A program made the translations under genes and the position numbers. Below, piece by piece: positions 39,501 through 43,370 of a stretch of 64,000 bases of DNA. The DNA is from Lycorma delicatula (lineage: Eukaryota; Arthropoda; Insecta; Hemiptera; Fulgoridae). Location of the stretch: contig NC_134465.1 of NCBI RefSeq assembly GCF_047948215.1, forward strand, positions 47,275,946 through 47,339,945, given 5' to 3'. Below the pieces are notes generated by a model that was given only the letters and a program-made list of their open reading frames with translations, was not told where the DNA came from and ran no database searches. Position 1 is the stretch's first letter, and the number at the start of each line of letters is the position of its first letter.

Positions 39501-42247
39501 CATCCCATTGACAGTTTGACCAAGAGGAACAAATTCCTTATGTATAACGCCTTTGATGTCGAAAAAACAATCATCATGAACTTCACGTTGCTGCGAACTT
39601 GGCGTGATTTTTTTGGCCACGGTGAACTTGGCGACGACTGCTGCTTAGTTTCAGGGGCATACCCGTATACCCATGTCTCATCACCGGTTATGATGTTGGA
39701 GATGAAGTTAGGGTCATCTCTTGCTGAATTTTTCAATTCACTACAGACAGCTACGCGATTTTGTTTCTGGTCGCTGTTCAACAGTCTCGGTACGAATTTT
39801 GCAGCGTCTCATGTTCAAATTGCCCGACAATATGCGTTGCACGGACCCATATGACATTTGTACGATTGCACAAACATCATGGATTGTTTGTCTACGATCT
39901 GCAACAATAGCCTCTCGCACTTTCGCGATGCTTTCCGGTGTTGCGCTTGTTGATGGTCTTCCTGAACGCTCATCGTCATCGACTGTCGTTCGTCCATCTT
40001 TGAATCGTTTGTATCACAAAAAAGTTTTACTTTTACTCATAGCATTATCACCAAATGCTTCCACAAGCATGCGATGGGTTTCTGCACCAGTTTTTTTAAG
40101 CATGAAACAAAATTTTATGCTGGTTCTTTGCTCTTTAAAATCTGCCATTTAGAACTTCGCCGAAGCAGTAAAACACAACCGCAAGAAAGTCAACCATGCA
40201 ACCTCTCACCGTCACAGCAGTTCGAACACTGATTCACAAGAGTACTGTTAGCCACATCTAGCGGCAGCAGGTCGTACCAGGAATGGTTCGCGCGCGAAAT
40301 TAAAATTCCCCGAACTTTTGGATAGCACCTCGTAATTAACTTTACAACTGTCTCATTTTTGACGCATAATTCTCCATAAGAAATTTCAAAATTGTATGAC
40401 AAACCATTATTGAGATATTTAATTAGTCCTAAGTAAAGAATGTTCCACCCATCTGAATGATTTAAAAATAAAATCGTGTACAATTTTAAATATGAATCCA
40501 GTTTTAAGTAAAAAAGGAAATATTTATGACATAAAAAAATTGAAAAAAATTATTTTCTCTCATGCTGTTAATTTCAAGTCGGATGAAACACAACACATAT
40601 TAAATGTGTATAGCCTCCTAAAATATATTGAATTATACGAAACGAATAATTCTACTCTTACAGAAAAGGTTTGAGATACAAATTATGGAATCTAAGACAT
40701 GAAATCCATATTCCATGTCTTAGAATTATGGAATACTTTACCCCCTTGAATAACTGTAACCAAGATTAAATTTGATCGATGACTCGCATTAAGAAGTTAT
40801 TGTACAAAATTTAATAAAAATCAATTAATCCAATCTGAAGATATAAAGCAAAATGCTAACTGATGAAAAATGCTAAAAAAATATGCTTATTATCCTTTAC
40901 CCCTTATGGAAGTACCCGAAACAAAACAAAGTAACTGATGTAATGAAACCATAAAATTTGCACAAGAATGTGGCTTTGAGCCCAGAAATGTTAAAAAGAA
41001 AATATGTTTCCTCCTTTATGAGGTTTTGACTAAGACTAAAACACCATCAAAAATTATCTTAACTAGTTAAGTGAGCTCATTAAATGTGTAAAAAAAAATA
41101 TACATCTACTCTATGAGTAAAATTTTTAAATTTTGGATCCATAAGATTTGTGTCTTTCTGCCCCTTTGGCTGATCAAAATTAAAGTGGCCAAATTTTATT
41201 GAAGTCCCATATACAGAAATAATTATGTCAAATGTCATTCAAATCTGTTATTTATAATAGATCTTATCGCTAAATACAGAGTTGAGAAATACTTAAGCAG
41301 AACAGACAATGAAGAAGATAACTTATGGCAGCAAAGATGGCTGGATGCAGTGGTAGCTAATTGGACTAGATTATTAATACCTGACATATTAATATGGACA
41401 AGTAGGCGTCATGGTGAAATGGATTATTATGTTACACAATTTTTAACAGGGCATGGTTGTTTCAATGCATATCTTCATAAAATTGCCAAAAGAGATCAGC
41501 CTATGTGTATGTACTGTGTAGAACAAAATGAGTTGTACATACCATTTTGAGGTGCCACAAATGGCAGGAGTTAAGGCAGTATGAAGGTATTAGAGGGAAA
41601 ACGCCGAAGGAAACAGTTGACTATATGCTTGATAGTGAGGTAAAATGGAAAAAGGTTGCTGATTACATAAGAACAGTTTTAAAGCAAAAGAACATAGATG
41701 AAAGAAATATGGGGTACTAGTTTGTTAGGTGGGGTGGACAGCCTCAGCAGTGAGAGCCAGCATGCTGAGGTGTGCTGGTTTCAATGATCTGCTGAGGACT
41801 CCTTGGGTGTGTTTGGTAGGAATAAAAAATATCAAAAGATCCATAGGCCACACCACGGCATTGAGGTATGGTGTGGTGCCATAAAGGACAAAAAATGAAA
41901 GAAACCTCAAAAGAGCCACCGGTTAACCCGACCTTCCATGCCGGTATATTGCCGGTTGTTGGGGAGGGCTAATTAGAGTAACGGACACTCCCCTGGGTGG
42001 CGTAATACCATCAAGTCGGTTCAGCCCAGGGAAGTAGAGGAAAAAAAATTATATTATTATATTTAATTACATTTTTTACCTGTATAGCTTTTTTTGCTAA
42101 TCTGGGAATTAGATTTTCTGGATAAACCTGATGAACACTAAAACTTGGTTGATCGACTTGAGCCTGTCTTCTAATTTCTTCCCATCTTTCTTCACCGTAT
42201 ACTTGTTTTATATAATCGCACATATTTTCCAAAATCAAGCCGTACAT
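345..42247 (-). CDS. Gyc88E: Atypical soluble guanylyl cyclase Gyc88E, 11 coding exons, 3' end off window
   Basis: Spliced gene assembled by hand from 11 exons: 42247-42080, 34115-33989, 29498-29320, 26060-25879, 22289-22166, 15203-15059, 14848-14722, 14175-13971, 9928-9782, 6685-6553 and 572-345. All junctions are GT-AG and in phase, giving 1765 nt (588 codons). The order is H-NOX domain (about residues 1-180) with proximal haem His104 and a YxSxR motif (Tyr133, Ser135, Arg137), HNOBA region (about 200-350), coiled coil (about 361-400) and class III cyclase domain (from about 420) with metal-binding Asp430 and Asp474, guanine-selecting Glu470 and Cys540, and Asn547/Arg551. Having Glu plus Cys indicates cGMP rather than cAMP synthesis. 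Similarity to Drosophila Gyc-88E, a cytosolic cyclase reported to be oxygen-sensitive and weakly NO-responsive, is recalled throughout the sequence; the sensing property here is inferred. The last catalytic residues and any C-terminal tail lie beyond position 1. Confidence 0.94.
771..920. repeat. Nested palindrome cluster
   Basis: Three inverted repeats in series. Arms of 18 bp (772-789 and 791-808) are built on AGCTCAAGCTAGGTACAG with a 1-nt spacer. A larger foldback at about 812-893 is built from CCACCAGGCT, GGTACAGCCTGTACC and AACCTAGCT, with its mirror image. A short hairpin (GGTTAGAG/CTCTAACC) follows at about 894-911. The words used resemble the start of the adjacent SINE head. Confidence 0.85.
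912..1010 (+). repeat. tRNA-derived SINE head, type A
   Basis: Contains GGTTGGTCTAGTGGTTAACG, which resembles a tRNA/SINE A box. This is followed by a degenerate B-box region (GTCAAGAGTTCTAAAGTTC). The same module occurs in reverse at 11395-11635. Only the head is recognisable here. Confidence 0.6.
2190..2645 (-). pseudogene. piggyBac transposase C-terminal relic
   Basis: Minus-strand conceptual reading contains [20 protein letters not shown], then [10 protein letters not shown] and, after frameshifts, [33 protein letters not shown] and IEYHK. Paired C-x2-C motifs, a 'VGLCPKCF' cysteine block and a final YH are the cysteine-rich C-terminal domain of piggyBac transposases. Stops and frame changes make it inactive. 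The N-terminal catalytic part was not recognised. Confidence 0.6.
4670..4985 (-). repeat. tRNA-like dispersed repeat, type C, copy 1
   Basis: Shares ordered blocks with 49775-50060: AAAATCG followed by a C-rich run, GCTATGTTGTGA, GTCAC, a tRNA-like segment (CTGGCTGGGTCTTGAAC on the plus strand, a reverse B box), TTAAGCCTC and TTCTTTGTAAGTTGTGA. The tRNA-like head reads on the minus strand. Confidence 0.65.
5470..5760 (-). pseudogene. mariner transposase relic
   Basis: Minus-strand reading includes [19 protein letters not shown] and then [14 protein letters not shown], matching the family pattern (D)ESWIxxYDPETKxQSxxW ... KxKxxLIxFFD of mariner transposases around the first catalytic Asp. Frame breaks are numerous; no terminal inverted repeats are visible. 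Confidence 0.55.
6553..6685 (-). CDS. Gyc88E: Gyc88E exon 10 (residues 469-512), catalytic site B
   Basis: Encodes [18 protein letters not shown], then [19 protein letters not shown] and ends DPSTG. Glu470 is the guanine-selecting residue and Asp474 the second metal aspartate. The chosen acceptor (GCCAG|GTAGAG) restores the invariant YK-VETIGD junction of cyclases. A better pyrimidine tract precedes another acceptor 42 bp upstream, which would add 14 in-frame codons (6686-6727). The donor is ACAG|GTTTTT, leaving phase 1. Confidence 0.9.
6686..9781. other. Intron 9 (3.1 kb)
   Basis: AT-rich. It holds a type B SINE (9030-9172) and, at 7225-7260, a short stretch (GGTGGTACCCAAAG) resembling the terminus of the mariner at 39045. 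Small open frames at 8440-8790 show no protein signature. No exon is recognised here. Confidence 0.6.
9030..9172 (-). repeat. tRNA-derived SINE, type B
   Basis: On the minus strand the unit starts GCCAACCTCGGTGATCGAGTG (A-box region) and has a B box GGTTCAAATCCCAGTCAGG, followed by a tail with TTTTCATACACCACC. Similar modules with the GTCAGGCATG block occur at 53540-53712 and 38560-38650. Confidence 0.65.
9782..9928 (-). CDS. Gyc88E: Gyc88E exon 9 (residues 420-468), catalytic metal site A
   Basis: Reads [19 protein letters not shown], then [17 protein letters not shown] and ends LTERNHVYK. Asp430 in LFSDVVTF is the first metal-binding aspartate of class III cyclases. The acceptor is TTTCACAG|ATG and the donor AAA|GTAAAT, with phase 0 at both ends, so the exon is a clean cassette of 49 codons. 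Confidence 0.95.
10850..11265 (-). pseudogene. mariner transposase C-terminal relic
   Basis: Minus frames include [19 protein letters not shown], aligning with the mariner motif [16 protein letters not shown] that carries the third catalytic Asp. It is followed by [10 protein letters not shown] and [13 protein letters not shown], as expected for the C-terminal region. Several stops are present. No intact ends were seen. Confidence 0.6.
11395..11635 (-). repeat. tRNA-derived SINE, type A, longer copy
   Basis: Minus-strand order is TCTAGTGGTTAAACTCGTCG, CTGATTTTTGAAGTCAAG, AATTCTAAGGTTTGAGACC (degenerate B box), then a body with GTGGATTTGAATACTAGAC, GTGGATACCGG, TTCTTTGGTGG and AACCACGTTGGGAAGG. 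The head matches the plus-strand unit at 912-1010. Confidence 0.65.
12240..12247 (+). promoter_or_regulatory. TATA box candidate
   Basis: TATAAATA in the context AGTATAAATAGCCC, followed within about 220 bp by a GC-richer leader, an ATG in good context (ACACCATGAG, 12463), a GTGAGT donor (12497) and an AATAAA (about 12544). This could be an LTR or a small nested plus-strand promoter. Confidence 0.35.
12270..12497 (+). other. Possible nested first exon or LTR leader
   Basis: About 230 bp of GC-richer DNA inside AT-rich intron 8, downstream of the TATA box. ATG at 12463 opens [12 protein letters not shown] and reaches the donor ATTG|GTGAGT after 11 codons; without splicing the frame ends four codons later. 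No matching second exon, LTR ends or primer-binding site was found, so the identity is open. Confidence 0.25.
13971..14175 (-). CDS. Gyc88E: Gyc88E exon 8 (residues 351-419), coiled-coil linker
   Basis: Encodes [19 protein letters not shown] followed by a heptad-rich stretch ([19 protein letters not shown]), then [18 protein letters not shown] and ends DTCQ before a GTAAGT donor. This is the signalling coiled coil that joins sensor and cyclase domains and mediates dimer contacts. It enters with one base completing Arg351 and exits in phase 0. Confidence 0.95.
14176..14721. other. Intron 7 (546 bp), nothing recognised
   Basis: Unremarkable intron between the coiled-coil exon and exon 7; no repeat or RNA feature was recognised. 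Confidence 0.6.
14722..14848 (-). CDS. Gyc88E: Gyc88E exon 7 (residues 309-350)
   Basis: Reads [19 protein letters not shown], then [18 protein letters not shown] and MHDFS. The acceptor is TTTCAG|GT and the donor GCAG|GTTAGT. It enters in phase 1 and ends with two bases of an Arg codon. The YLGTP and [14 protein letters not shown] strings are hallmark HNOBA/signalling-helix entry motifs. Intron 6, between this exon and exon 6, is only 210 bp, the shortest in the gene. Confidence 0.94.
15059..15203 (-). CDS. Gyc88E: Gyc88E exon 6 (residues 261-308), variable HNOBA loop
   Basis: Starts [17 protein letters not shown], which is conserved, and continues into a charged, low-conservation segment ([23 protein letters not shown]) before ending LRLK. 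The acceptor is TTTCAG|ATT and the donor AAAG|GTATTT. It enters in phase 0 and leaves one base of a Gly codon. The variable loop between the two conserved HNOBA blocks is a known divergent position in Gyc88E-type proteins. Confidence 0.92.
15934..15960. repeat. GT/GC microsatellite
   Basis: Run of alternating GTGTGT passing into GCGCGCGC, a purine-pyrimidine alternating (Z-DNA-prone) tract. Confidence 0.9.
16365..16450 (+). repeat. Degenerate tRNA-like SINE fragment
   Basis: TAGCCCAACAGGTAGG followed by a B-box-like GTTCAAGGTTCAATTCTTAG and then TTTTTCATCATACAC, the same order as in the type B SINEs but with heavy substitution. Confidence 0.4.
18690..19750 (-). pseudogene. R1/Jockey-group LINE reverse transcriptase relic
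   Basis: Minus-strand reading gives, in order: [34 protein letters not shown] (RT motif A); [14 protein letters not shown] (motif B); [17 protein letters not shown] (catalytic YADD); [17 protein letters not shown]; then [12 protein letters not shown] and, in another frame, [15 protein letters not shown]. At least two in-frame TGA codons (after TDR and after AGRR) and a frameshift near the 3' end show it is dead. The endonuclease domain and 5' half are missing. The clade (R1-like) is assigned from the motif wording only. Confidence 0.8.
20613..21792 (+). mobile_element. Degenerate mariner with matching ends
   Basis: Ends match as inverted repeats: GGAGTGTTTGATAAAATCAT at the left and, reversed, GGGATGTTTGATAAGTCCAT at the right, each followed by GTAAAA. 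Inside, the plus strand reads [30 protein letters not shown] (second catalytic Asp region), [18 protein letters not shown] (third Asp region) and EGFIKK near the end, all typical of mariner transposases. Multiple stops and shifts make it inactive. The N-terminal half is barely readable. Confidence 0.75.
22166..22289 (-). CDS. Gyc88E: Gyc88E exon 5 (residues 219-260), HNOBA
   Basis: Encodes [18 protein letters not shown], then [17 protein letters not shown] and ends FKFQT. The acceptor is TTTCAG|T and the donor ACG|GTATAA. The DMVVRSIG and [10 protein letters not shown] motifs are characteristic of the HNOBA domain of this cyclase subgroup. The 3' end of the intact RTE element in intron 4 lies only about 300 bp away. 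Confidence 0.93.
22585..25470 (-). mobile_element. RTE-type LINE, near-full ORF, copy 1
   Basis: The element lies in the host gene's orientation. It ends in GACTGAAGAC plus a poly(A) tract (poly(T) on the plus strand at about 22583-22597). A direct repeat TCAATTTTATTT occurs at 22573-22584 and 25471-25482 and is a likely target-site duplication, although it is AT-rich. The 5' end stops shortly after the AWNVRSL start of the endonuclease domain and abuts a TTTA microsatellite, so a small 5' piece is missing. Confidence 0.85.
22602..25379 (-). CDS. RTE endonuclease-reverse transcriptase (925 aa)
   Basis: An uninterrupted frame, open upstream to about 25453 although the first ATG is at 25379. 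Residues 1-215 form an APE-type endonuclease: [24 protein letters not shown] and DSDHNLVI carry the catalytic Glu, Asp and His positions. Residues about 440-720 form the reverse transcriptase: [51 protein letters not shown] and [10 protein letters not shown] (catalytic Asp pair). The C-terminal part has YGSETWTIG and a final block with [10 protein letters not shown] and GRPRLEY. It nicks target DNA and copies its own RNA into it. No stop or frameshift is present, so this copy may be recent; it lacks the extreme 5' end. Confidence 0.9.
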   Translation of the reverse strand: MDRVNVDIVGISEVRWEEEGDFWSGDFRVINSASNNGQAGVGFVMNKKIGRRVEYFKTRSDRVIVIRINSKPKPTTIVNVYMPTSAHDDDEVECVYEEIDEAIKHVKGDENLIIVGDWNASIGKGKEGNIVGEYGLGKRNERGDRLIEFCTKYNLVIANTQFKNHNRRIYTWKKPGDTARYQIDYIMVKQRFRNQLVDCKTYPGADIDSDHNLVIMKCRLGFKNLKKRCQMNRWNLEKLEEEEVKKIFEEDIARGLSKKDKIENVEEEWENVKKEILKSAEANLGGIKRTGRKPWVSDDILQLMDERRKYKNASDEESKRNYRQLRNAINRKCKLAKEEWIKEKCSEVEREMNIGKIDGAYRKVKENFGVHKLKSNNVLNKDGTPIYNTKGKVDRWVEYIEELYGGNELENGFIEEEEEVEEDEMGETILRSEFKRALKDLNGRKAPGIDGIPVELLRSAGEEAIDRLYKLVCNIYEKGEFPSDFKKSVIVMIPKKSEADKCEEYRTISLTSHASKILTRILYRRIERRVEEVLGEDQFGFRKSIGTREAILGLRLIVEGRLKKNKPTYLAFIDLEKAFDNVDWNKMFSILKKLGFKYRDRRTIANMYRNQTATVAIEEHKKEAIIRKGVRQGCSLSPLLFNLYMELAVNDVKEQFRFGVTVQGEKIKMLRFADDIVILAENKKDLEETMNGIDEVLRKNYGMKINKNKTKVMKCSRNNKDGPLNVKIGGEKIMEVEEFCYLGSRITKDGRSRSDIKCRIAQAKRAFSKKYKLFTSKINLNVRKRFLKVYVWSVALYGSETWTIGVSEKKRLEAFEMWCYRRMLKIRWVDKVTNEEVLRQIDEERSIWKNIVKRRDRLIGHILRHPGIVALILEGQVEGKNCVGRPRLEYVKQIVGDVGCRGYTEMKRLALDRESWRAASNQSSD
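25879..26060 (-). CDS. Gyc88E: Gyc88E exon 4 (residues 159-218), H-NOX/HNOBA junction
   Basis: Reads [20 protein letters not shown], then [20 protein letters not shown] and ends [10 protein letters not shown]. It has a T-rich acceptor (TTTTTTTAG|GAAATG) and a consensus donor (TTTCAG|GTAAGT). The FPFCIVF motif opens the HNOBA (haem-NO-binding-associated, PAS-like) region. It enters in phase 0 and ends with two bases of a Ser codon completed by exon 5. Confidence 0.95.
26061..29319. other. Intron 3 (3.3 kb)
   Basis: AT-rich. It contains a type B SINE (27160-27250) and perhaps a more decayed one near 26290-26350. A 61-codon open frame at 28854-29039 has no signature I recognise. Nothing else is supported. 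Confidence 0.6.
27160..27250 (-). repeat. tRNA-derived SINE, type B fragment
   Basis: Plus strand shows a reverse B box (CTGACTGGGATTCAAACCCA) followed by a reverse A-box area (TACTACCACTCTGGTACAGA) and GGTTGCC, the order seen at 9030-9172 and 53540-53712. Confidence 0.55.
29320..29498 (-). CDS. Gyc88E: Gyc88E exon 3 (residues 99-158), haem ligand exon
   Basis: Contains [19 protein letters not shown]. The His of LH (residue 104) corresponds to the proximal haem ligand of soluble cyclases. HYRSKRRGF carries the YxSxR motif that contacts the haem propionates, and [17 protein letters not shown] closes the H-NOX fold. The acceptor is TATAG|GT and the donor AAG|GTATGT; it enters in phase 1 and exits in phase 0. 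All haem-binding residues that can be checked are intact. Confidence 0.95.
29499..33988. other. Intron 2 (4.5 kb)
   Basis: Contains a Penelope-like endonuclease relic at 29860-30105. From 30.1 to 33.98 kb I see only AT-rich DNA with short poly(A) and poly(T) runs. Confidence 0.6.
29860..30105 (-). pseudogene. Penelope-like element GIY-YIG endonuclease relic
   Basis: Minus reading contains [20 protein letters not shown], then [17 protein letters not shown] and [24 protein letters not shown] motif (the YIG of GIY-YIG), an Arg ten residues downstream, and the S-N-x-A-x-H-L-I-K block are the signature of the C-terminal endonuclease of Penelope-like retroelements. The short frame is open but isolated; no reverse transcriptase part was found nearby. 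Confidence 0.75.
33989..34115 (-). CDS. Gyc88E: Gyc88E exon 2 (residues 57-98), H-NOX core
   Basis: Encodes [17 protein letters not shown] followed by [18 protein letters not shown] and ends RDFLN. The acceptor is TTATAG and the donor is AAATG|GTTAGT. It enters in phase 0 and leaves one nucleotide of the Gly99 codon. The MGVHFVGF core is typical of the distal haem-pocket region of H-NOX proteins. It is flanked by two of the largest introns (8.0 kb and 4.5 kb). Confidence 0.93.
35685..36060 (-). repeat. Degenerate LINE tail, copy 1
   Basis: About 370 bp shared with 36825-37190: CCATAAATATTCTTGTTTC, then CATTTCCTAGGAGG, ACCTATCCTGTTCTTTC and TTTTTTTCAGTAATTCCAT. On the minus strand one frame reads [20 protein letters not shown], similar to the ETWTLxKKxxxRLxAxEM region at the C-terminus of many LINE polyproteins. 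Confidence 0.55.
36060..36480 (+). other. Unclassified block between two LINE tails
   Basis: Less AT-rich segment with a small open frame (36144-36344) that includes [17 protein letters not shown], followed by AATAAA at about 36390. It could be a solo LTR or an insertion between the duplicated LINE tails. No terminal repeats are proven and I do not recognise the peptide. Confidence 0.3.
36825..37190 (-). repeat. Degenerate LINE tail, copy 2
   Basis: Direct repeat of 35685-36060, about 1.14 kb away, with substitutions and small indels throughout. Shared words include TTGTTCAATATTTA and AAAATTCATAAGAT. Confidence 0.55.
37820..38925. repeat. 1.1 kb tandem unit, copy 1
   Basis: Shares ordered blocks with the following unit: TGATGAAATAAGTAAACTG, CCAGTAAAGAATTACATAG, ACACAATTAACTTTACAA, GATATTTAACTAGTCCTAAG, ACCATCAGAAAG, and near the end CTTTCTGCCCCT and AAATTTCATCCAAATCTTT. 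Identity is moderate, implying an old duplication. A weaker trace of the same start may occur near 37340. Confidence 0.6.
38560..38650 (+). repeat. tRNA-derived SINE, type B fragment
   Basis: GCCAGCCTCTATGGCACA, then a B box GGGTTTGATTCCTGGTCAGG, then CATAGCATTTATCATACAC. The part between the A and B boxes seems deleted compared with the 53540-53712 copy. Confidence 0.5.
39045..40332 (-). mobile_element. mariner transposon with both TIRs, inactive
   Basis: The length of 1288 bp is typical of mariner. The ends are inverted repeats (left CTAGGTGCTACCCAAAGG, right as read inward CGAGGTGCTATCCAAAAG, both followed by TTCGGGGAATTTTA) and each is flanked by TA (39043-39044, 40333-40334). Minus-strand transposase starts at ATG 40148 with [19 protein letters not shown]; the first Asp region is [15 protein letters not shown]. 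An in-frame TGA after KSKTFL, frameshifts near NLNMRR and a decayed C-terminus ([10 protein letters not shown]) make it a pseudogene. Confidence 0.9.
39480..40148 (-). pseudogene. mariner transposase, N-terminal and central part
   Basis: The N-terminal helix-turn-helix part reads [18 protein letters not shown], stop, [29 protein letters not shown], then [17 protein letters not shown]. The catalytic part in a second frame reads [15 protein letters not shown] (first Asp) and [15 protein letters not shown]. The downstream [12 protein letters not shown] and [11 protein letters not shown] regions lie at about 39330-39480 in broken frames. It would have bound the TIRs and performed cut-and-paste at TA sites. 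Confidence 0.85.
41280..42050 (+). pseudogene. R1-like LINE 3' end (C-terminal ORF2 plus 3'UTR)
   Basis: Plus-strand reading: [20 protein letters not shown], then [20 protein letters not shown] and [20 protein letters not shown]. The last carries the start of the C-terminal zinc-binding CCHC region (CxxC ... H ... C). A frameshift follows, then [14 protein letters not shown] and [18 protein letters not shown], ending at TAG 41719. A GC-richer 3'UTR of about 330 bp runs to GAAGTAGAGG and a short A run at about 42050. It is 5'-truncated. Its end lies about 30 bp from the exon 1 donor. Confidence 0.8.
42080..42247 (-). CDS. Gyc88E: Gyc88E exon 1 (residues 1-56), H-NOX N-terminus
   Basis: Begins [18 protein letters not shown], the canonical start of beta-type soluble cyclase H-NOX domains, which fixes the initiator ATG at 42247. 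It ends KKAIQ in phase 0 before a GTAAAA donor at 42079. Immediately upstream of the ATG, the minus strand has a T-rich tract and TTTAG, an acceptor that would leave one G before the ATG. The transcript therefore probably starts in an untranslated exon further right. An R1-like LINE tail ends about 30 bp past the donor. Confidence 0.93.
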
Positions 42248-42290
42248 CCTAAACAAACAAAAAAAATATATATATATACTTAAGATATAT
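42248..42290 (-). promoter_or_regulatory. Probable 3' splice acceptor of a 5'UTR intron
   Basis: Read on the minus strand: a TA run, then TTTTTTTTGTTTGTTTAG followed by G and the Gyc88E ATG. A pyrimidine tract plus AG immediately before the start codon implies a spliced leader exon upstream (to the right in this window). Confidence 0.6.
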
Positions 42291-42299
42291 TAATAAACT

Positions 42300-42690
42300 A
42301 TTACATAATAATTTTTGGCAACACTTGGAACACTGGCAACAAACGGGAGCGATCTGGAAACGATGCAGGCTCCCCTTTGGGCGTCAGCCACTCCCAGACG
42401 CCTCTTGCGGTAACTAAGCGGCCTTAGAGAGCGTGACAAGTAAAGTTGTGTTTTTGTAAGGCGTAACGAAAATGGGAACAACGGGATTTGAAGCAATAGT
42501 GTGCCATTAAATTTTGTGTTAAACTTGGTAAATATGCAAGTTTGACCAACAAAAATTAATATATTCCTTATCAAGAACACAAGCTTTTCAATGGTACAAA
42601 GCATTTTTCGAGGTCCAAAAAGTAATGGAAGTCGAACCTCGCTCAGGGAAGCTTTCAACATCGAAAACTGAGGAAAATTTCGAAAGAGAG
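42300..42690 (+). pseudogene. mariner N-terminal relic
   Basis: Plus strand opens with a TGGCAACACTTGGAACACTGG end-like motif. After ATG 42473 it reads, with stops, SRTQAFQWYKAFFEV and VEPRSGKLSTSKTEEN, matching the mariner pattern QxFxWHKxFKEGR...[16 protein letters not shown]. The catalytic domain is absent; the sequence breaks off into a dispersed repeat at about 42690. Confidence 0.65.
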
Positions 42691-43370
42691 GCTTTTCATA
42701 AAAAAAATTCGATTTCCAACGGAAATATTCATTTTGACCAACCCTAAATCCACTTTGACTAGTTTCAGCGTAACGTCTGCATGTATATATGTATCTCGCG
42801 AAACTCAAAAACAATTAGCTGTAGAATGTTGAAATTAAGGATTTAGGACTGTTGTAATATCTAGTTGTGCACGTCCTCTTTTGATTACAATCGAATGAAC
42901 CAAAAGTGTCCAAAAAAGCCCAAAATCCCAAAAGATTTGGATTTTGGACTTTTCCTTAATTGCAGTAATAAGCCCTCATTAAGAGGTTTTCAATAATATA
43001 TCATAAGTGGTACTTATTTCACTGATTCCAGAGTTATAGCCAAACAAAATTTTAATTAATGAAATATTGGGATCTTAGGGGAAGGCACATCGGTTCGAAT
43101 CAGACTTCATCTCCTTTTTTTCAACTTTTTTTTCTTAATTTAAATATATTGATTTATTAATAATTATTAACCTCTTATTGTAAAGAAAAATTGCAATAAA
43201 TAATAATTCAATAACAAAAAAAAAAAAAAAACTATGAAAAAATATGAGAAGTTATTAATGAAATAAAATTTTATTTACTTTTCATTTAAAAAAAAATGTG
43301 TAAACGTAATTTAATTAGCGTACAAGGAAGTCATGTGTTATCCACATCAGATTTTTCATGATGAAAGTAA
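42690..43370 (+). repeat. Dispersed repeat family D, copy 1
   Basis: Shares a long series of blocks with 53712-54485 (reversed) and 61240-62265: ACGTCTGCATGTATATATG, CAAAAACAATTAGCTGTAG, TTTAGGACTGTTGTAA, GGATTTTGGACTTTT, AAGTGGTACTTATTTCA, GGCACATCGGTTCGAATCAG, and at the right end CGTACAAGGAAGT with CCACATCAGATTTTTC. No coding capacity. Confidence 0.75.

Larger units (their letters stand above)
38926..41270. repeat. 1.1 kb tandem unit, copy 2, split by mariner
   Basis: Begins ACTGATGAAATAGGTGAGAT, continues CCAGTAAAGAGTTGTATATA, is interrupted at TA 39043 by the mariner, resumes at 40333 with GTAATTAACTTTACAACTG and ATATTTAATTAGTCCTAAG, and ends with TTTCTGCCCCTTTGGCTGAT and AATGTCATTCAAATCTG. 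Excluding the mariner it is about 1.06 kb long. Confidence 0.6.
34116..42079. other. Intron 1 between coding exons (8.0 kb)
   Basis: Largest intron. It holds two decayed LINE tails (35685-36060, 36825-37190), a segment between them with a polyadenylation-like signal (36060-36480), a tandem duplication of about 1.1 kb (37820-41270) hosting a mariner (39045-40332), a SINE (38560-38650) and an R1-like LINE 3' end (41280-42050). The part 34116-35600 shows nothing recognisable. Confidence 0.65.
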
